Shown in pieces: positions 9,615 to 18,268 of a DNA stretch of 64,000 nucleotides. This stretch comes from Halobaculum halobium (GTDB taxonomy: Archaea; Halobacteriota; Halobacteria; Halobacteriales; Haloferacaceae): the NCBI RefSeq assembly GCF_030127145.1, contig NZ_CP126158.1, positions 930,001-994,000 on the forward strand, read 5' to 3'. The position numbers and the translations under genes are program-made. Positions within the stretch are counted from its first letter, which is position 1, and the number at the start of each line of letters is the position of its first letter. Under the pieces are notes generated by a model. That model saw nothing but the letters and a program-made list of their open reading frames with translations. It had not been told where the DNA came from and searched no databases.

Positions 9615-10430
9615 ATGACCGACCAGCCGTCAGCGGCAGTGGGAATCGACGACAGGCTCGAAACCGCCGTCGCCGCGGCCGAGCGCGGCGGGAGCGTCGC
9701 GCTCGACGCGTTCCGATCGGCGCACGACGTGGAAACGAAAGCCGACGGTCCGATGGACGCCGTCACCGCCGTCGACCGCACCGTCCAGAGGCGGGTCATC
9801 GAGTACATCACCGAGCGGCACCCTGAGGACGCGGTCGTCGGCGAGGAAGACGACGCGCTGAAATCGGTTCCGGAGACGGGGGTCGCGTGGGTCGTCGACC
9901 CGATCGACGGCACCGTCAACTACGCGAAGGGCAACCGCGTCTGGATGACGAGCGTCGCCGTCTGTCGGGACGGCGAGCCCGTCGCCGCGGCGAACGACGC
10001 GCCCGCGACGGGCGATCAGTACGTCGCGGGGGCGACTACCGCGCGCCGGAACGACGAACCGATCTCGGTGAGCGACACCGCCGACCCGGCCGCGCTGCTG
10101 GTGAACCCCGTGTTCGGAGTCTCACCGCGGCACCGCCGCGGGCTGGCCGCCGTCGTCGAGACGGCCCTCGACGCGTTCGGCGACGTGCGGCGCTTCGGCT
10201 GCGCGCAGGCGGCGCTGTCCGGCGTCGCGACCGGCGAACTCGACGCGGTCGTCTCGACGGTCGAACTCAACGCCTGGGACACCGCCGCCGGCGTTCACCT
10301 GATACGGAGAGCGGGCGGGCGCGCGACCGACGTGTACGGCGACCGCTGGCGTCCCGGATCGATCGGACTGATCGCGTCCAACGGCGAGGCGCACGACGCG
10401 CTCGTCGACGCATTCGACCCTGTCGGGTGA
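9615..10430 (+). CDS. inositol monophosphatase family protein
   Basis: 271 residues of the Mg-dependent IMPase/FBPase superfamily. Motifs are the metal-binding GEED (76-79), DPIDGTVNYAKG (95-106) and WDTAAG near residue 222. In archaea such proteins dephosphorylate inositol-1-phosphate, fructose-1,6-bisphosphate or NADP; which applies here cannot be told from sequence. It is a single-gene unit on the plus strand. Confidence 0.88.
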   Translation: MTDQPSAAVGIDDRLETAVAAAERGGSVALDAFRSAHDVETKADGPMDAVTAVDRTVQRRVIEYITERHPEDAVVGEEDDALKSVPETGVAWVVDPIDGTVNYAKGNRVWMTSVAVCRDGEPVAAANDAPATGDQYVAGATTARRNDEPISVSDTADPAALLVNPVFGVSPRHRRGLAAVVETALDAFGDVRRFGCAQAALSGVATGELDAVVSTVELNAWDTAAGVHLIRRAGGRATDVYGDRWRPGSIGLIASNGEAHDALVDAFDPVG

Positions 10431-10491
10431 TGCGCCTCAGCGATCGGTAGCGTCGCGAGAACCGCTCCGTGGGTGCTGCCCGCGAACCGAG

Positions 10492-10827
10492 TTACTGCAG
10501 GCGCTCGATGACCTGGAGGAGCGATTCCTTCTCTTGGACGCCGACGAGCCGCTCGGCTTCCTCCCCGTCTGCGTAGAACTGCAGCGCCGGGATGCCGCGA
10601 ACCCCGGCGTCGGCGGCGAGCCCCTGGAACTCGTCGACGTCGACCTTGAGAACCGTCAGCCCGTCGACTTCCGCCGCGAGTTCCTCGACCGTCGGCTCCA
10701 GCATCTTACACGGCCCGCACCAATCGGCGTGGTAGTCGACGAGGACGAGTCCCTCGCTCGTCAACTCCGCGAACTGCTCCTCGCTTTCCACGTGGACGGG
10801 GTCTCCGGCGGCTGTTTCGGTACTCAT
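10492..10827 (-). CDS. trxA: thioredoxin
   Basis: 111 residues from ATG 10827. It has the classical active site WCGPCK, the preceding LVLVDYHAD strand, VDVDEF, and the cis-proline loop RGIPALQF. It is a cytoplasmic disulfide reductant. The ~20-residue N-terminal stretch is acidic. It converges with the IMPase-family gene and stands alone on the minus strand. Alternative upstream starts add non-conserved arginine-rich sequence and were rejected. Confidence 0.93.
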   Translation of the reverse strand: MSTETAAGDPVHVESEEQFAELTSEGLVLVDYHADWCGPCKMLEPTVEELAAEVDGLTVLKVDVDEFQGLAADAGVRGIPALQFYADGEEAERLVGVQEKESLLQVIERLQ

Positions 10828-11052
10828 GCCCACCACTTGGCGCGTTCGGGTGTTAACCGTTCCACTGGAATGCCGGCGTCGCGCACGACCGCGACGGTGA
10901 GGACTGTAAGACGGTGCTGTATCGCGATCGGCATCGCTGTCGAGTGAATCGAACAGGCGACTCGCGGCGGCGTCCGTCGGTGAGTCGCACACCCGCAGCA
11001 CGACGGACGGTCGTTCTCAGCGCACGCGACGGGGTGGTCCCGCCCTCGTATT

Positions 11053-11718
11053 TCAAGGCTCGTACGAGAGCAGCACGCCGTCGTCGACGCGGGTCACGTC
11101 GGTCAGCGCCAGCCGCGGGAAGTCGTCGACGAAGCCCTCTCCGTCAGCCAGCGTCGGCGCCTCGCGGCCGCCGATCACCAGCGAGCCGACGTAGAGGGTG
11201 AGTTCGTCGACGAGGCGCTCGTCGAACAGCGAAAATAACAGCTCGCCGCCACCCTCGACCATGACGCGCTCGATTCCCTCGGCTTCGAGCGCGCCAAAGG
11301 CGGCCGTGAGGTCGACGCGGCCGTCGGCGTCTCCCGCGACCAGAATCTCCGCGCCTGCGTCGCGGAGGGCGTCGAGCCGTTCGTCGTCCGCCTCATCGCT
11401 CACGAGGAGGTACGTCGTCGCCTCGTCGTCGAGGATCCGCGCGTCTGGCGGGGTTCGCGCGCGCGAGTCCGCGACGACGCGGGCGGGGTTCTCGGAGCGA
11501 GCGTTGCGGAGGCGTTGGACGCGGCGGTCCGCTTCGTCGATCGTGAGGTGCGGATCGTCCGCGAGGACGGTGCCGACGCCGACGAGAACGGCATCGGCGG
11601 CCGCGCGGATCCGGTCGACGCGGTCGAAGTCGTCGGCGCCGCTGATGCGGACCTGCTCGCGGCGTCGCGACGAGAGCTTCCCGTCGACGGAGACGGCGGC
11701 GTTGACGTGGACGTACAC
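11053..11718 (-). CDS. arfC: 2,5-diamino-6-(ribosylamino)-4(3H)-pyrimidinone 5'-phosphate reductase (RibD C-terminal family)
   Basis: 221 residues from GTG 11718. It reduces the ribose of the GTP-derived diaminopyrimidine to ribityl in archaeal riboflavin and F420 synthesis. The N-terminal strand reads YVHVNAAVSVDGKLSS. Later motifs are VLVGVGTVLADDPHLT, RVVADSRARTP and the terminal VMVEGGGELLFSLF, all typical of the archaeal RibD_C reductase. The deaminase domain of bacterial RibD is absent, as expected in archaea. It is 26 bp downstream of the S10-like gene on the same strand, suggesting one transcript. Confidence 0.88.
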   Translation of the reverse strand: MYVHVNAAVSVDGKLSSRRREQVRISGADDFDRVDRIRAAADAVLVGVGTVLADDPHLTIDEADRRVQRLRNARSENPARVVADSRARTPPDARILDDEATTYLLVSDEADDERLDALRDAGAEILVAGDADGRVDLTAAFGALEAEGIERVMVEGGGELLFSLFDERLVDELTLYVGSLVIGGREAPTLADGEGFVDDFPRLALTDVTRVDDGVLLSYEP

Positions 11719-11744
11719 GTGAGCGGAGGTTCCGGCCCGACGGC

Positions 11745-12077
11745 TCAGTTCTGTCGGTGGCCGAGCGGTTTCTTCTGTTCGAGTTCGATCTCGACGTGGA
11801 CGGAGTCGGGGAAGTCCATGTGACCGACCTCGCGGGCGATGTGGTCGTTGCCGTGGATCTCCAGTCGGCGGGCGAACACCTCGAACGACCACTCGCCGAG
11901 CTCGTCGCCCGAGGAAAGCCCCTCGTACAGCGGCACGCGGACACGTTCTGCGGGCTCCGTGTGCGGGCCCTTGCACTCGGCACCCTTTCGTTCGAGCATC
12001 TCGCGGAGGCTGTTCACGGTGTCGTCGAGCGCGGCGCGATCCCCGCTTTGGAATCTGAGTTTGGTTACGAAGGTCAT
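11745..12077 (-). CDS. uS10/mL48-like ribosomal protein family member
   Basis: 110 residues from ATG 12077, starting MTFVTKLRFQSGDRAALD. It has an S10-like ferredoxin fold pattern (beta strand, DTVNSLREMLERKGAECKGPH, then RLEIHGNDH), but it is longer than and distinct from canonical archaeal S10 (~102 residues, which usually starts MQQARVRLAG). Haloarchaea carry this as a second S10-type protein of undefined function. It lies directly upstream of the RibD-like reductase. Confidence 0.7.
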   Translation of the reverse strand: MTFVTKLRFQSGDRAALDDTVNSLREMLERKGAECKGPHTEPAERVRVPLYEGLSSGDELGEWSFEVFARRLEIHGNDHIAREVGHMDFPDSVHVEIELEQKKPLGHRQN

Positions 12078-12405
12078 GAGCTGAGGGTCTACCCTCCATG
12101 TTTCTCCGGAGCGGCAAAAGCGCATCTACCCGCGCGGCGGCACGTGGTGGGCTGGCACAGCTGTCGTCGACGACACCCGTTGGCCACCGTCCGCGTGGGA
12201 TCTCCCGATACCGAGCGGCTTCGGTCCGGCGATCGGTCGCCGTGGCGTCGAGTCGCTTCTGTCCGGACAGGGAGCCGTCTTCGAGGGGAATCAGAGAAAC
12301 CCCTGGGGGTTCGCCGACGCTGGGCGGCCTTCAGGCGCCGTCCGGCCCGATAGAGCGGTCTCGGCTCCGACATACTCTTGAACCGGGGTAGCTTACCTGT
12401 CGCTA
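12078..12405. other. intergenic region without a recognisable gene
   Basis: 328 bp between divergent genes. Open frames here are arginine-rich shadows. A GGTAGCTTACC stretch near 12386-12396 lies close to the Nudix start codon and may be part of its promoter. Nothing else is seen. Confidence 0.5.
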
Positions 12406-12867
12406 ATGTCGGTCGAAGCGACTAGCGCTGGAGCCATCCTCTTCCGCGACACCCGCGGCCACAGGGAGTACTTACTCCTGAAGAGCCGACCCGGGGACTG
12501 GGAGTTCCCCAAGGGCGGGGTCGAAGGAGAAGAGGAACTCCAGCAGACGGCGATCAGAGAAGTGACCGAGGAGGCGGGAGTCGAAGACTTCCGGCTCATC
12601 GACGGCTTCCGGAAAGAGTACGACTACGTGTTCGAGGCGGGCGGGAACACCATCCACAAGACGGTGCATCTGTTCATCGCCCACTCGTTCGAAGCGAGCG
12701 CGGAGTTGTCGACCGAGCACCGCGACCTGCAGTGGCGCGACTACGATCAGGCGCTCAACACGATCACGCAGGATGGCCCCCGTGACATTCTGGAGGACGC
12801 CCACGACTACCTCGACGAACTCCAGGCGACGGAGGCAGACGGCTACCTCCTCGAATCACAGGGGTAG
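12406..12867 (+). CDS. Nudix hydrolase, probable bis(5'-nucleosyl)-tetraphosphatase
   Basis: 153 residues. The Nudix box starts GGVEGEEELQQTAIREVTEE and ends AGV, matching G-x5-E-x7-REUxEExGU. The upstream SRPGDWEFPKGGV and the Tyr in FRKEYDYVFEAGG resemble asymmetric Ap4A hydrolases, which remove dinucleoside polyphosphates. Substrate is inferred from family resemblance only. It is a single gene with its own upstream region. Confidence 0.85.
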   Translation: MSVEATSAGAILFRDTRGHREYLLLKSRPGDWEFPKGGVEGEEELQQTAIREVTEEAGVEDFRLIDGFRKEYDYVFEAGGNTIHKTVHLFIAHSFEASAELSTEHRDLQWRDYDQALNTITQDGPRDILEDAHDYLDELQATEADGYLLESQG

Positions 12868-12971
12868 GAAGGCGACCCCCGACTCGCGCGGCTCGCAACT
12901 CCCGGCGTTCGGCCCGGTGTCCGGTCTCGAACACCGAAACCGGTTAGTCCGCGTCCGCGCCACCTCCGGGT

Positions 12972-13958
12972 GTGTTTCGGGGCGCCGGCGACAGCGAGTT
13001 CGCCTTCGAACTGCTCGTCAGCCGCTGGGCCGAACTCGCGTGGCACCCGAGCGACGGCGACCGCCCGGTCGTCGTCGCGCGCCAACTCGGTACCCGTGAC
13101 CGGCGGTGGGACACCGTCGTGCTGGAGGTGGATTCCGACGCGCTCGCGGTTCGACGGGCGTTCGGCGAGCGGACGCTGGATTCGGATCTCCTGCGGGTCG
13201 TTCGCGGCGCCCCGCGGGAGTACGCGTGGTACCGCGACGCACTCGACGACCCGGGGTTCCCGTGGCGATACGTCCGCGAGGCGATCCACCGGGCGGCGGC
13301 GCTGGACCTCGTCGAGAAGCGACGGGGCGCGAACGGGCGGATCGAGTTCCGTCGCCGCCGCGGGTATCCCGACTGGGTCGAGCGGGTGATCGCGATCGAG
13401 AACAAGCCGGACCTCGACGCGAGCGCCGCCGCGGCGCTGGCCGACCAACTTCGCCACGACGTGGAAGCGGGCCTCGCCGACGAGGTGTGGGTCGCGACCT
13501 CCGCGACCGGCGACCGGGTGTCACCGGCGCTGTTGGAGGACATCCCCGTCGAGGTCGGCGTGCTCGAGTTCGACTTCACAGACGGCGTTCGCGCCGACGC
13601 CGGCGAGGTGGTGTGGCACCCGACCGCGCTGGCGGCCGACGGCGACCCGCGGACCCGACTCCTGTTGGCCGAGCGCGCCTACGGGCGGGGCTGGCGGTCC
13701 TACCGGGAGACGATGCGCCCCGACTGCCGGCACTTCGAACTCCGCCGCGAGGGCCGCGCGCTGGTGCCGTACTGCGCGGCGAAGGAGCGCGTCCCGACGG
13801 CCGCAGAGTGCAAAGGCGGCTGCCCGGAGTTCACGCCGGAACCGCCGCAGTGGCGGACCAACGGCTGGCCGATCGAGGGCGGGCCGGGCAAGGGGATCCG
13901 GGCGTTGTTGGAGCAGCGTCGCGACCGCGAGCGGGAGCGGACTGGCGACGGGTGCTGA
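12972..13958 (+). CDS. DUF5787 family protein with a PD-(D/E)xK-like motif and four C-terminal cysteines
   Basis: 328 residues from GTG 12972. I recognise it as a haloarchaeal conserved family (DUF5787) with no assigned function. The middle of the protein contains PD at 133-134 and IENK at 142-145, followed by a Gln/Arg helix (DQLRHDV) and an EVWVATS strand. That order matches PD-(D/E)xK nucleases. Downstream are four cysteines, C252, C268, C280 and C284, in the pattern CRHFEL, YCAAKE, ECKGGCPEF. Cas4- and AddB-type nucleases carry a comparable Fe-S cysteine cluster. Nuclease activity is an inference. The gene stands alone. Confidence 0.75.
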   Translation: MFRGAGDSEFAFELLVSRWAELAWHPSDGDRPVVVARQLGTRDRRWDTVVLEVDSDALAVRRAFGERTLDSDLLRVVRGAPREYAWYRDALDDPGFPWRYVREAIHRAAALDLVEKRRGANGRIEFRRRRGYPDWVERVIAIENKPDLDASAAAALADQLRHDVEAGLADEVWVATSATGDRVSPALLEDIPVEVGVLEFDFTDGVRADAGEVVWHPTALAADGDPRTRLLLAERAYGRGWRSYRETMRPDCRHFELRREGRALVPYCAAKERVPTAAECKGGCPEFTPEPPQWRTNGWPIEGGPGKGIRALLEQRRDRERERTGDGC

Positions 13959-14046
13959 GTCAGATTCGGACTGTGACGCGAGCACCACCTCCGAACACGC
14001 GCGGCGCCGCCTGGTTCGGTCTGCGATCGCTCGCGCGACCAGTCTC

Positions 14047-14562
14047 CTACTGGTCGCCGTTCACGGCAACTTCGACCTCCTCGCGCGGCACCGCCAGCCT
14101 GAACGTCGGCACCGTGCGATAGATGACCTCGACGACGTTCTTCCGCCGGAGACTCTGGAGCGCGCGGCGCACGTCGCCGGCCTCGGGATCGACGCCGAAC
14201 TCGTCGCGGAGCTTGTTCAGCACCGAGACCACGGACTCCGAGCGCTCGTCGTGATCGGCGACGACGCGGAACACCTGCTCGTGGAGCTCCGGCACCGTGA
14301 TCCGCTCGGGGACCGCGTTCGGGTCGTCCTCGTCGTCGACGACGCCGGGCTCGGCGCCCGTGAGTTCGGCCGCCTCAGCGGTCGCCCGGATGAGGCTGTT
14401 GTCGTCGCGGTAGTAGTAGTCCTTCAGGGGGCCCTCGAGGTAGCTGTGAACGTCGCTGCCGCTGTCCATTCCCCACCGCTCGCCGAGTTCGCTGTTCTTC
14501 GTCGGCTGGAGTCGCACCACGTCGGCGAGGCGCTCCAGTTCCTCGTCGGTGAGGTCGCTCAT
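14047..14562 (-). CDS. DUF5797-type conserved haloarchaeal protein
   Basis: 171 residues from ATG 14562, starting MSDLTDEELERLADVVRL. It contains two winged-helix-like segments: residues ~1-60 (RLQPTKNSELGERWG) and ~95-160 (VLNKLRDEFGVDPEAGDVRRAL, then LRRKNVVEVIYRTVPTF). It may be a nucleic-acid-binding regulator, but no function is established. It converges with the DUF5787 gene and diverges from the enoyl-CoA hydratase gene. Confidence 0.7.
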   Translation of the reverse strand: MSDLTDEELERLADVVRLQPTKNSELGERWGMDSGSDVHSYLEGPLKDYYYRDDNSLIRATAEAAELTGAEPGVVDDEDDPNAVPERITVPELHEQVFRVVADHDERSESVVSVLNKLRDEFGVDPEAGDVRRALQSLRRKNVVEVIYRTVPTFRLAVPREEVEVAVNGDQ

Positions 14563-14709
14563 CGCCGAGGGCTTCCCCGCGGGAGTATTTGGGCCTCCCG
14601 GTTGCGGCGGGCGCGCGCCGGCGGGACGGGAGACGAGTGAACTCCCCGACAACCGGCGTCGACTGTCGCATGGGGAAGGGTTACGGTGTGTGACGGAGAC
14701 GCGTTGCGC

Positions 14710-15486
14710 ATGCCCGAATCAGACACCGTCAGCCTCGAGATCGCCGACGAGGTGGCCACGGTCACCGTCGACCGACCGGAGAAGCTGAACTCGCTGAACG
14801 TCGAGACGCTGGAGGCGCTGCAGGCGGCCATCGCGGAGGCGGAGGACGCCGGCCCGCGCGCGCTCGTGCTCACCGGCGCGGGCGAGGAGGCGTTCATCGC
14901 CGGCGCGGACATCTCCTACATGAAAGACCTCGACACGCCGGAGGCGCAGGCGTACGCCGAGTTGGGCCACGACATCGCCCGCTCGCTCGAGACGTTCTCC
15001 GCCCCCTCTATCGCGGCGGTGAACGGCTACGCCTTCGGCGGCGGCTGCGAACTGGCGCTGGCGTGTGACCTGCGTGTCGCCGCCGAGAACGCCGTCTTCG
15101 GACAGACGGAGATCGACCTGGGAATCGTGCCCGGGTGGGGCGGCACACAGCGACTGCCCCGACTCGTCGACGACGAGGTCGCACGGCGACTGATCCTCTT
15201 CGGCGAGCGCATCGACGCGACCGACGCCCACGAGTACGGCCTCGTCGGCGAGGTGGTCGCCCACGACCAGCTGGAGTCGCGGATCGACGACCTGACCGCG
15301 GACCTTGCGGCCCAACCGCAGTTCGCGCTCGCGGCGGCGAAGGAGGCGATCAACGCCTCATACGGCATGAGCCTGGAGGACGGCCTGACGTACGAGAAGC
15401 GCGTGTTCTCGGGGCTGTTCGGAACGCCCGACCAGCGGGAAGGGATGGACGCGTTCGCGAACAAGCGGGAGCCCGACTTCGAATAG
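14710..15486 (+). CDS. enoyl-CoA hydratase/isomerase family protein
   Basis: 258 residues of the crotonase fold. Oxyanion-hole motifs are FIAGADISYMK and NGYAFGGGCELALACDLR. The catalytic-Glu region FGQTEIDLGIVPGWGGTQRL retains the Glu residues of true hydratases. I chose ATG 14710; the upstream start at 14686 adds a non-conserved octapeptide. It would act in fatty-acid oxidation or butanoate metabolism. The acyl-CoA dehydrogenases elsewhere in the window may share the pathway, but it is not in an operon with them. A MenB role is not supported by a specific motif I can see. Confidence 0.9.
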   Translation: MPESDTVSLEIADEVATVTVDRPEKLNSLNVETLEALQAAIAEAEDAGPRALVLTGAGEEAFIAGADISYMKDLDTPEAQAYAELGHDIARSLETFSAPSIAAVNGYAFGGGCELALACDLRVAAENAVFGQTEIDLGIVPGWGGTQRLPRLVDDEVARRLILFGERIDATDAHEYGLVGEVVAHDQLESRIDDLTADLAAQPQFALAAAKEAINASYGMSLEDGLTYEKRVFSGLFGTPDQREGMDAFANKREPDFE

Positions 15487-15681
15487 CGCCTCGCCGAGGG
15501 CCCGACGGACGGCAAGACGCAGGCGAGCGCGTGGGCGAGCCGCTCGGCAAAGACGAGACGCGACCGGCGCGAGACCGGTCGACGCGACGAGCCGTTGTCA
15601 GTCGGGCCCCAGTCGATCACCGTGTGAGTCGGTTTTGACGATACGGTGATACGTCTCGGCCGCGTAGCGACGGTAGCGCGC

Positions 15682-15936
15682 ATGACAACAATCAAACTGT
15701 CCCGTGTGCGGTCGCTGTTCGAGGCGTTGGAGTACCCGGTGAGCCGCGGGGAGGCGGCCGGGGAGTTCGCCGACACGACCGTCACGTTCGCCGACGGCGA
15801 GGGCAATCTCGGAGAGTACGTCGCAGCCTGCCCCAGCGAGCGGTTCGCCGATCCCGAGGATCTGTACGCCGACCTCCAGACCGCGCTCCCGATCGAGACG
15901 GTCGGCGAGCCCGGGCAGTCAGAGGGCGACGGCTGA
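15682..15936 (+). CDS. DUF5789-like small conserved protein
   Basis: 84 residues, starting MTTIKLSRVRSLFEALEYPVSR and ending in an acidic GEPGQSEGDG tail. The central TFADGEGNLGEYV segment and the terminal LPIETVGEPGQSEG are typical of a haloarchaeal family I know as DUF5789, with no known function. The start at ATG 15682 places the conserved LSRV near the N-terminus. It is flanked by short spacers and looks monocistronic. Confidence 0.68.
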   Translation: MTTIKLSRVRSLFEALEYPVSRGEAAGEFADTTVTFADGEGNLGEYVAACPSERFADPEDLYADLQTALPIETVGEPGQSEGDG

Positions 15937-16014
15937 GGCCGGCGCTGCCGGGGATCGTCGGCGAGCGCTGTCGAGCGCGACGGCGACCCGCGCCCGCGAT
16001 CTCGAAGATCCCGG

Positions 16015-16023
16015 CGCTTAAGT
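16015..16023 (+). promoter_or_regulatory. TATA-like element for the TFS gene
   Basis: CGCTTAAGT is centred ~28 bp before ATG 16048. Confidence 0.5.
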
Positions 16024-16047
16024 GCGGCGACGGCGGACACCGGAGGT

Positions 16048-16374
16048 ATGAACTTCTGCGACGAGTGCGGTTCGATGATGAAGCCGGACGACGACACGTG
16101 GGTGTGCGGGTCGTGCGGCCACGAGGAGCTCCGAGACGAGGCGACCGAGGGGGCAATGACGACGACGCAGGGGCAGGAGGGGAGCACCGTGGTCGACGTC
16201 TCGGAGATGGACCAGTCGGAGATCGGCCCGACGGTCGAACAGAAGTGCCCCGAGTGCGACGAGGTGCAGACGGTGCGCTACGAGATGAAGCAGATCCGCT
16301 CGGCCGACGAGTCCGAGACGCGCTTCTTCACCTGCACCGAGTGCGGGCAGAAGTGGCGCGAGGACGATCACTGA
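16048..16374 (+). CDS. tfs: transcription factor S (archaeal TFIIS-like cleavage factor)
   Basis: 108 residues with two zinc ribbons. The N-terminal one has CDECG and CGSCG. The C-terminal one has CPECD and CTECG and carries the catalytic acidic tip in RSADESETRFF. TFS inserts into the RNA polymerase funnel and stimulates transcript cleavage of backtracked complexes. Length and both ribbons match the intact factor rather than an inactivated paralogue such as TFS4. Confidence 0.95.
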   Translation: MNFCDECGSMMKPDDDTWVCGSCGHEELRDEATEGAMTTTQGQEGSTVVDVSEMDQSEIGPTVEQKCPECDEVQTVRYEMKQIRSADESETRFFTCTECGQKWREDDH

Positions 16375-16500
16375 GGCGACGTCGACGCGACCGCGGTGCC
16401 GCCGCGGCGAGTCTGTGACCTCTCTGCGAGTCAGTGTTCCGCCGCTGCGAGTCGGCGGTCGGACCGGTCCGAACCGATCTCGGCCGGCCTCCGCGAACCG

Positions 16501-17061
16501 CTACTCCTCGTCTCGGTCGTACGCGTCAGCGGGGTCGACCACCCTCTTGCCGGTCTCTTGCGGCATTACCACGCGATCGGCGTCCGCCCATTCACGCTCC
16601 AGTTCTTCGCCGTCGAACAAGCGATCGAGGAAAACGGCGAGGCCGGCAACCTCCGAATGGGGCTGGTTCGTCACGCCGACGTTGTAGTCGGCCGCCTCGT
16701 AGAAGTCGAACGGCACCTTCTCGCCGCCGACGATGACCAGCAGCGGGGTGTCGTCGTCGACGGAATTGGCGCGGATATCGGCGTCCACGTCCTGGACGCG
16801 CTCGCCGTACATGGTGAGATGAGCGACCGTTCCCTCCCAGTCCCGGGTGTATGCCCGTTGGTCGTCGCGCAACTCGACGGCGAAGGGGCCGCCGAAGCGG
16901 TCCGTGATGTCGCGGATCGTCTCGGCTGACTGCCCGGCGTTGTCGGGGAGAACCACCCGGTCGGCGCCGAGCGCCCGTGCAGTCAGTCCCACGTGGGTCG
17001 TCATCCGGTCGTCCCGCCCGGGGCGGTGGCCGTACCGGAGAACGACGACGTCGTCGGTCAT
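16501..17061 (-). CDS. trm56: tRNA (cytidine(56)-2'-O)-methyltransferase aTrm56
   Basis: 186 residues from ATG 17061. This SPOUT-fold enzyme methylates C56 in the T-loop of archaeal tRNA. Diagnostic sequence is VVLRYGHRPGRDDRMTTHV followed by LTARALGADR. The SPOUT knot region contains LLVIVGGEKVPFDFYEAAD and YNVGVTNQPHSEVA. It is divergent from the SDR gene (193 bp). Confidence 0.93.
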   Translation of the reverse strand: MTDDVVVLRYGHRPGRDDRMTTHVGLTARALGADRVVLPDNAGQSAETIRDITDRFGGPFAVELRDDQRAYTRDWEGTVAHLTMYGERVQDVDADIRANSVDDDTPLLVIVGGEKVPFDFYEAADYNVGVTNQPHSEVAGLAVFLDRLFDGEELEREWADADRVVMPQETGKRVVDPADAYDRDEE

Positions 17062-17254
17062 ACGCGGACATCGGCGCGGCCGGGTAAGGGCAGTTCGCTT
17101 CACACGCGAGACGCGAGTGAAACGGGGGCCTCGATCCACCGCGTCCGACGATCGGCGTCGATTGTCGGGGTCACGAGACCGCGGGTCTCCTGGACGGCGA
17201 GCGTGTGAGCGAGCCGCCAGAGGTGCTTTCCCGCCTGGACCCCATCGATCGCCC

Positions 17255-18190
17255 ATGCGAAATTACCCCGAGGACATCGCCGGCGTCGGCGACGAACGGC
17301 TGGTCGGCGAGACCGCGCTTGTGACCGGGTCGACCAGCGGGATCGGACGAGAGACGGCCCGCGCACTGGGGCGCCTCGGCGCGCACGTGATCGTCCACGG
17401 TCGCGACGAGGACGACGGGGCCGAGGTGGTCGACGAGATCGACGCCGGTGTCAACGAGGGAACCGCGGAGTTCGTCGCCGCCGACTTCGCGGACCCAGAG
17501 GGAGTGAGCGCGCTGGCCGATGCAACCCGGCGCACTACCGGCGACGAGGGACTCGACCTGCTTTTCAACAACGCGGGCGGGTACTTCCGCGAGGCGCGGC
17601 TCACCGACCTCGGCGTCGAGTACACCTTCCAGGTGAACCACCTCGCGCCGTACCAGCTCACCGCCGAACTACTCGGCGACCTGGCGGACGACGCCCGCGT
17701 GATCACGACCTCCTCGGAGGCCCACCGGGGCGACCAGATCGACCTCGACGCAGTCCGATCGGTGGACGAGTTCTCCTCGTGGCGCGCGTACCAGCGCTCG
17801 AAGCTGGCGAACGCGCAGTTCGCCGCCGAGTTGGGCAGTCGGCTTCGCGAGCGCGACGACCGCGGGGTCACGTCGAACAGCTTCCACCCCGGTGCGATCC
17901 CCGGATCGGGCTTCTTCCGGCATCTCCCCGCGCCGCTGTCTGGTGCGGCGAGCGCGCTCGGTCGGCTCCCGTTCGCGACGACGCCCGCGGAGGGCGCGGC
18001 CACGGCGGTGTACCTCGCCGTCGCCGACGAGGTCGCGGACGCGACCGGGCGGTACTTCGCCGACTGTCGCGAGAAGAAGCCCTCGACGGAAGCACAGGAC
18101 CCGCGCGCACAGCACCGACTGTGGGAGGCGAGCGCGGAACTGCTCGGGATCGACGAGCCGCTGGCCCCCTCCGCGGGCGACGAGCCCTGA
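17255..18190 (+). CDS. short-chain dehydrogenase/reductase
   Basis: 311 residues. NAD(P)-binding TGSTSGIG, the NNAG strand end, and the catalytic Ser...YxxxK (TTSSEAH, then AYQRSKLAN) define a classical SDR. The arrangement resembles retinol-dehydrogenase/WW-oxidoreductase-like SDRs, but the substrate is unknown. I chose ATG 17255; the long open frame upstream is antisense to trm56 and not coding. It lies 78 bp before a second SDR-superfamily gene with its own promoter-like box. Confidence 0.88.
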   Translation: MRNYPEDIAGVGDERLVGETALVTGSTSGIGRETARALGRLGAHVIVHGRDEDDGAEVVDEIDAGVNEGTAEFVAADFADPEGVSALADATRRTTGDEGLDLLFNNAGGYFREARLTDLGVEYTFQVNHLAPYQLTAELLGDLADDARVITTSSEAHRGDQIDLDAVRSVDEFSSWRAYQRSKLANAQFAAELGSRLRERDDRGVTSNSFHPGAIPGSGFFRHLPAPLSGAASALGRLPFATTPAEGAATAVYLAVADEVADATGRYFADCREKKPSTEAQDPRAQHRLWEASAELLGIDEPLAPSAGDEP

Positions 18191-18238
18191 CCGGGCGGCC
18201 GACCGCGGATCCGCGACCGGCATGCGACGACCGCAAGA

Positions 18239-18247
18239 CCTTTTCTG
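18239..18247 (+). promoter_or_regulatory. TATA-like element for the epimerase gene
   Basis: CCTTTTCTG is centred ~26 bp upstream of ATG 18269. Confidence 0.4.
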
Positions 18248-18268
18248 CGCGCTCGCCCCCGGAACGTC

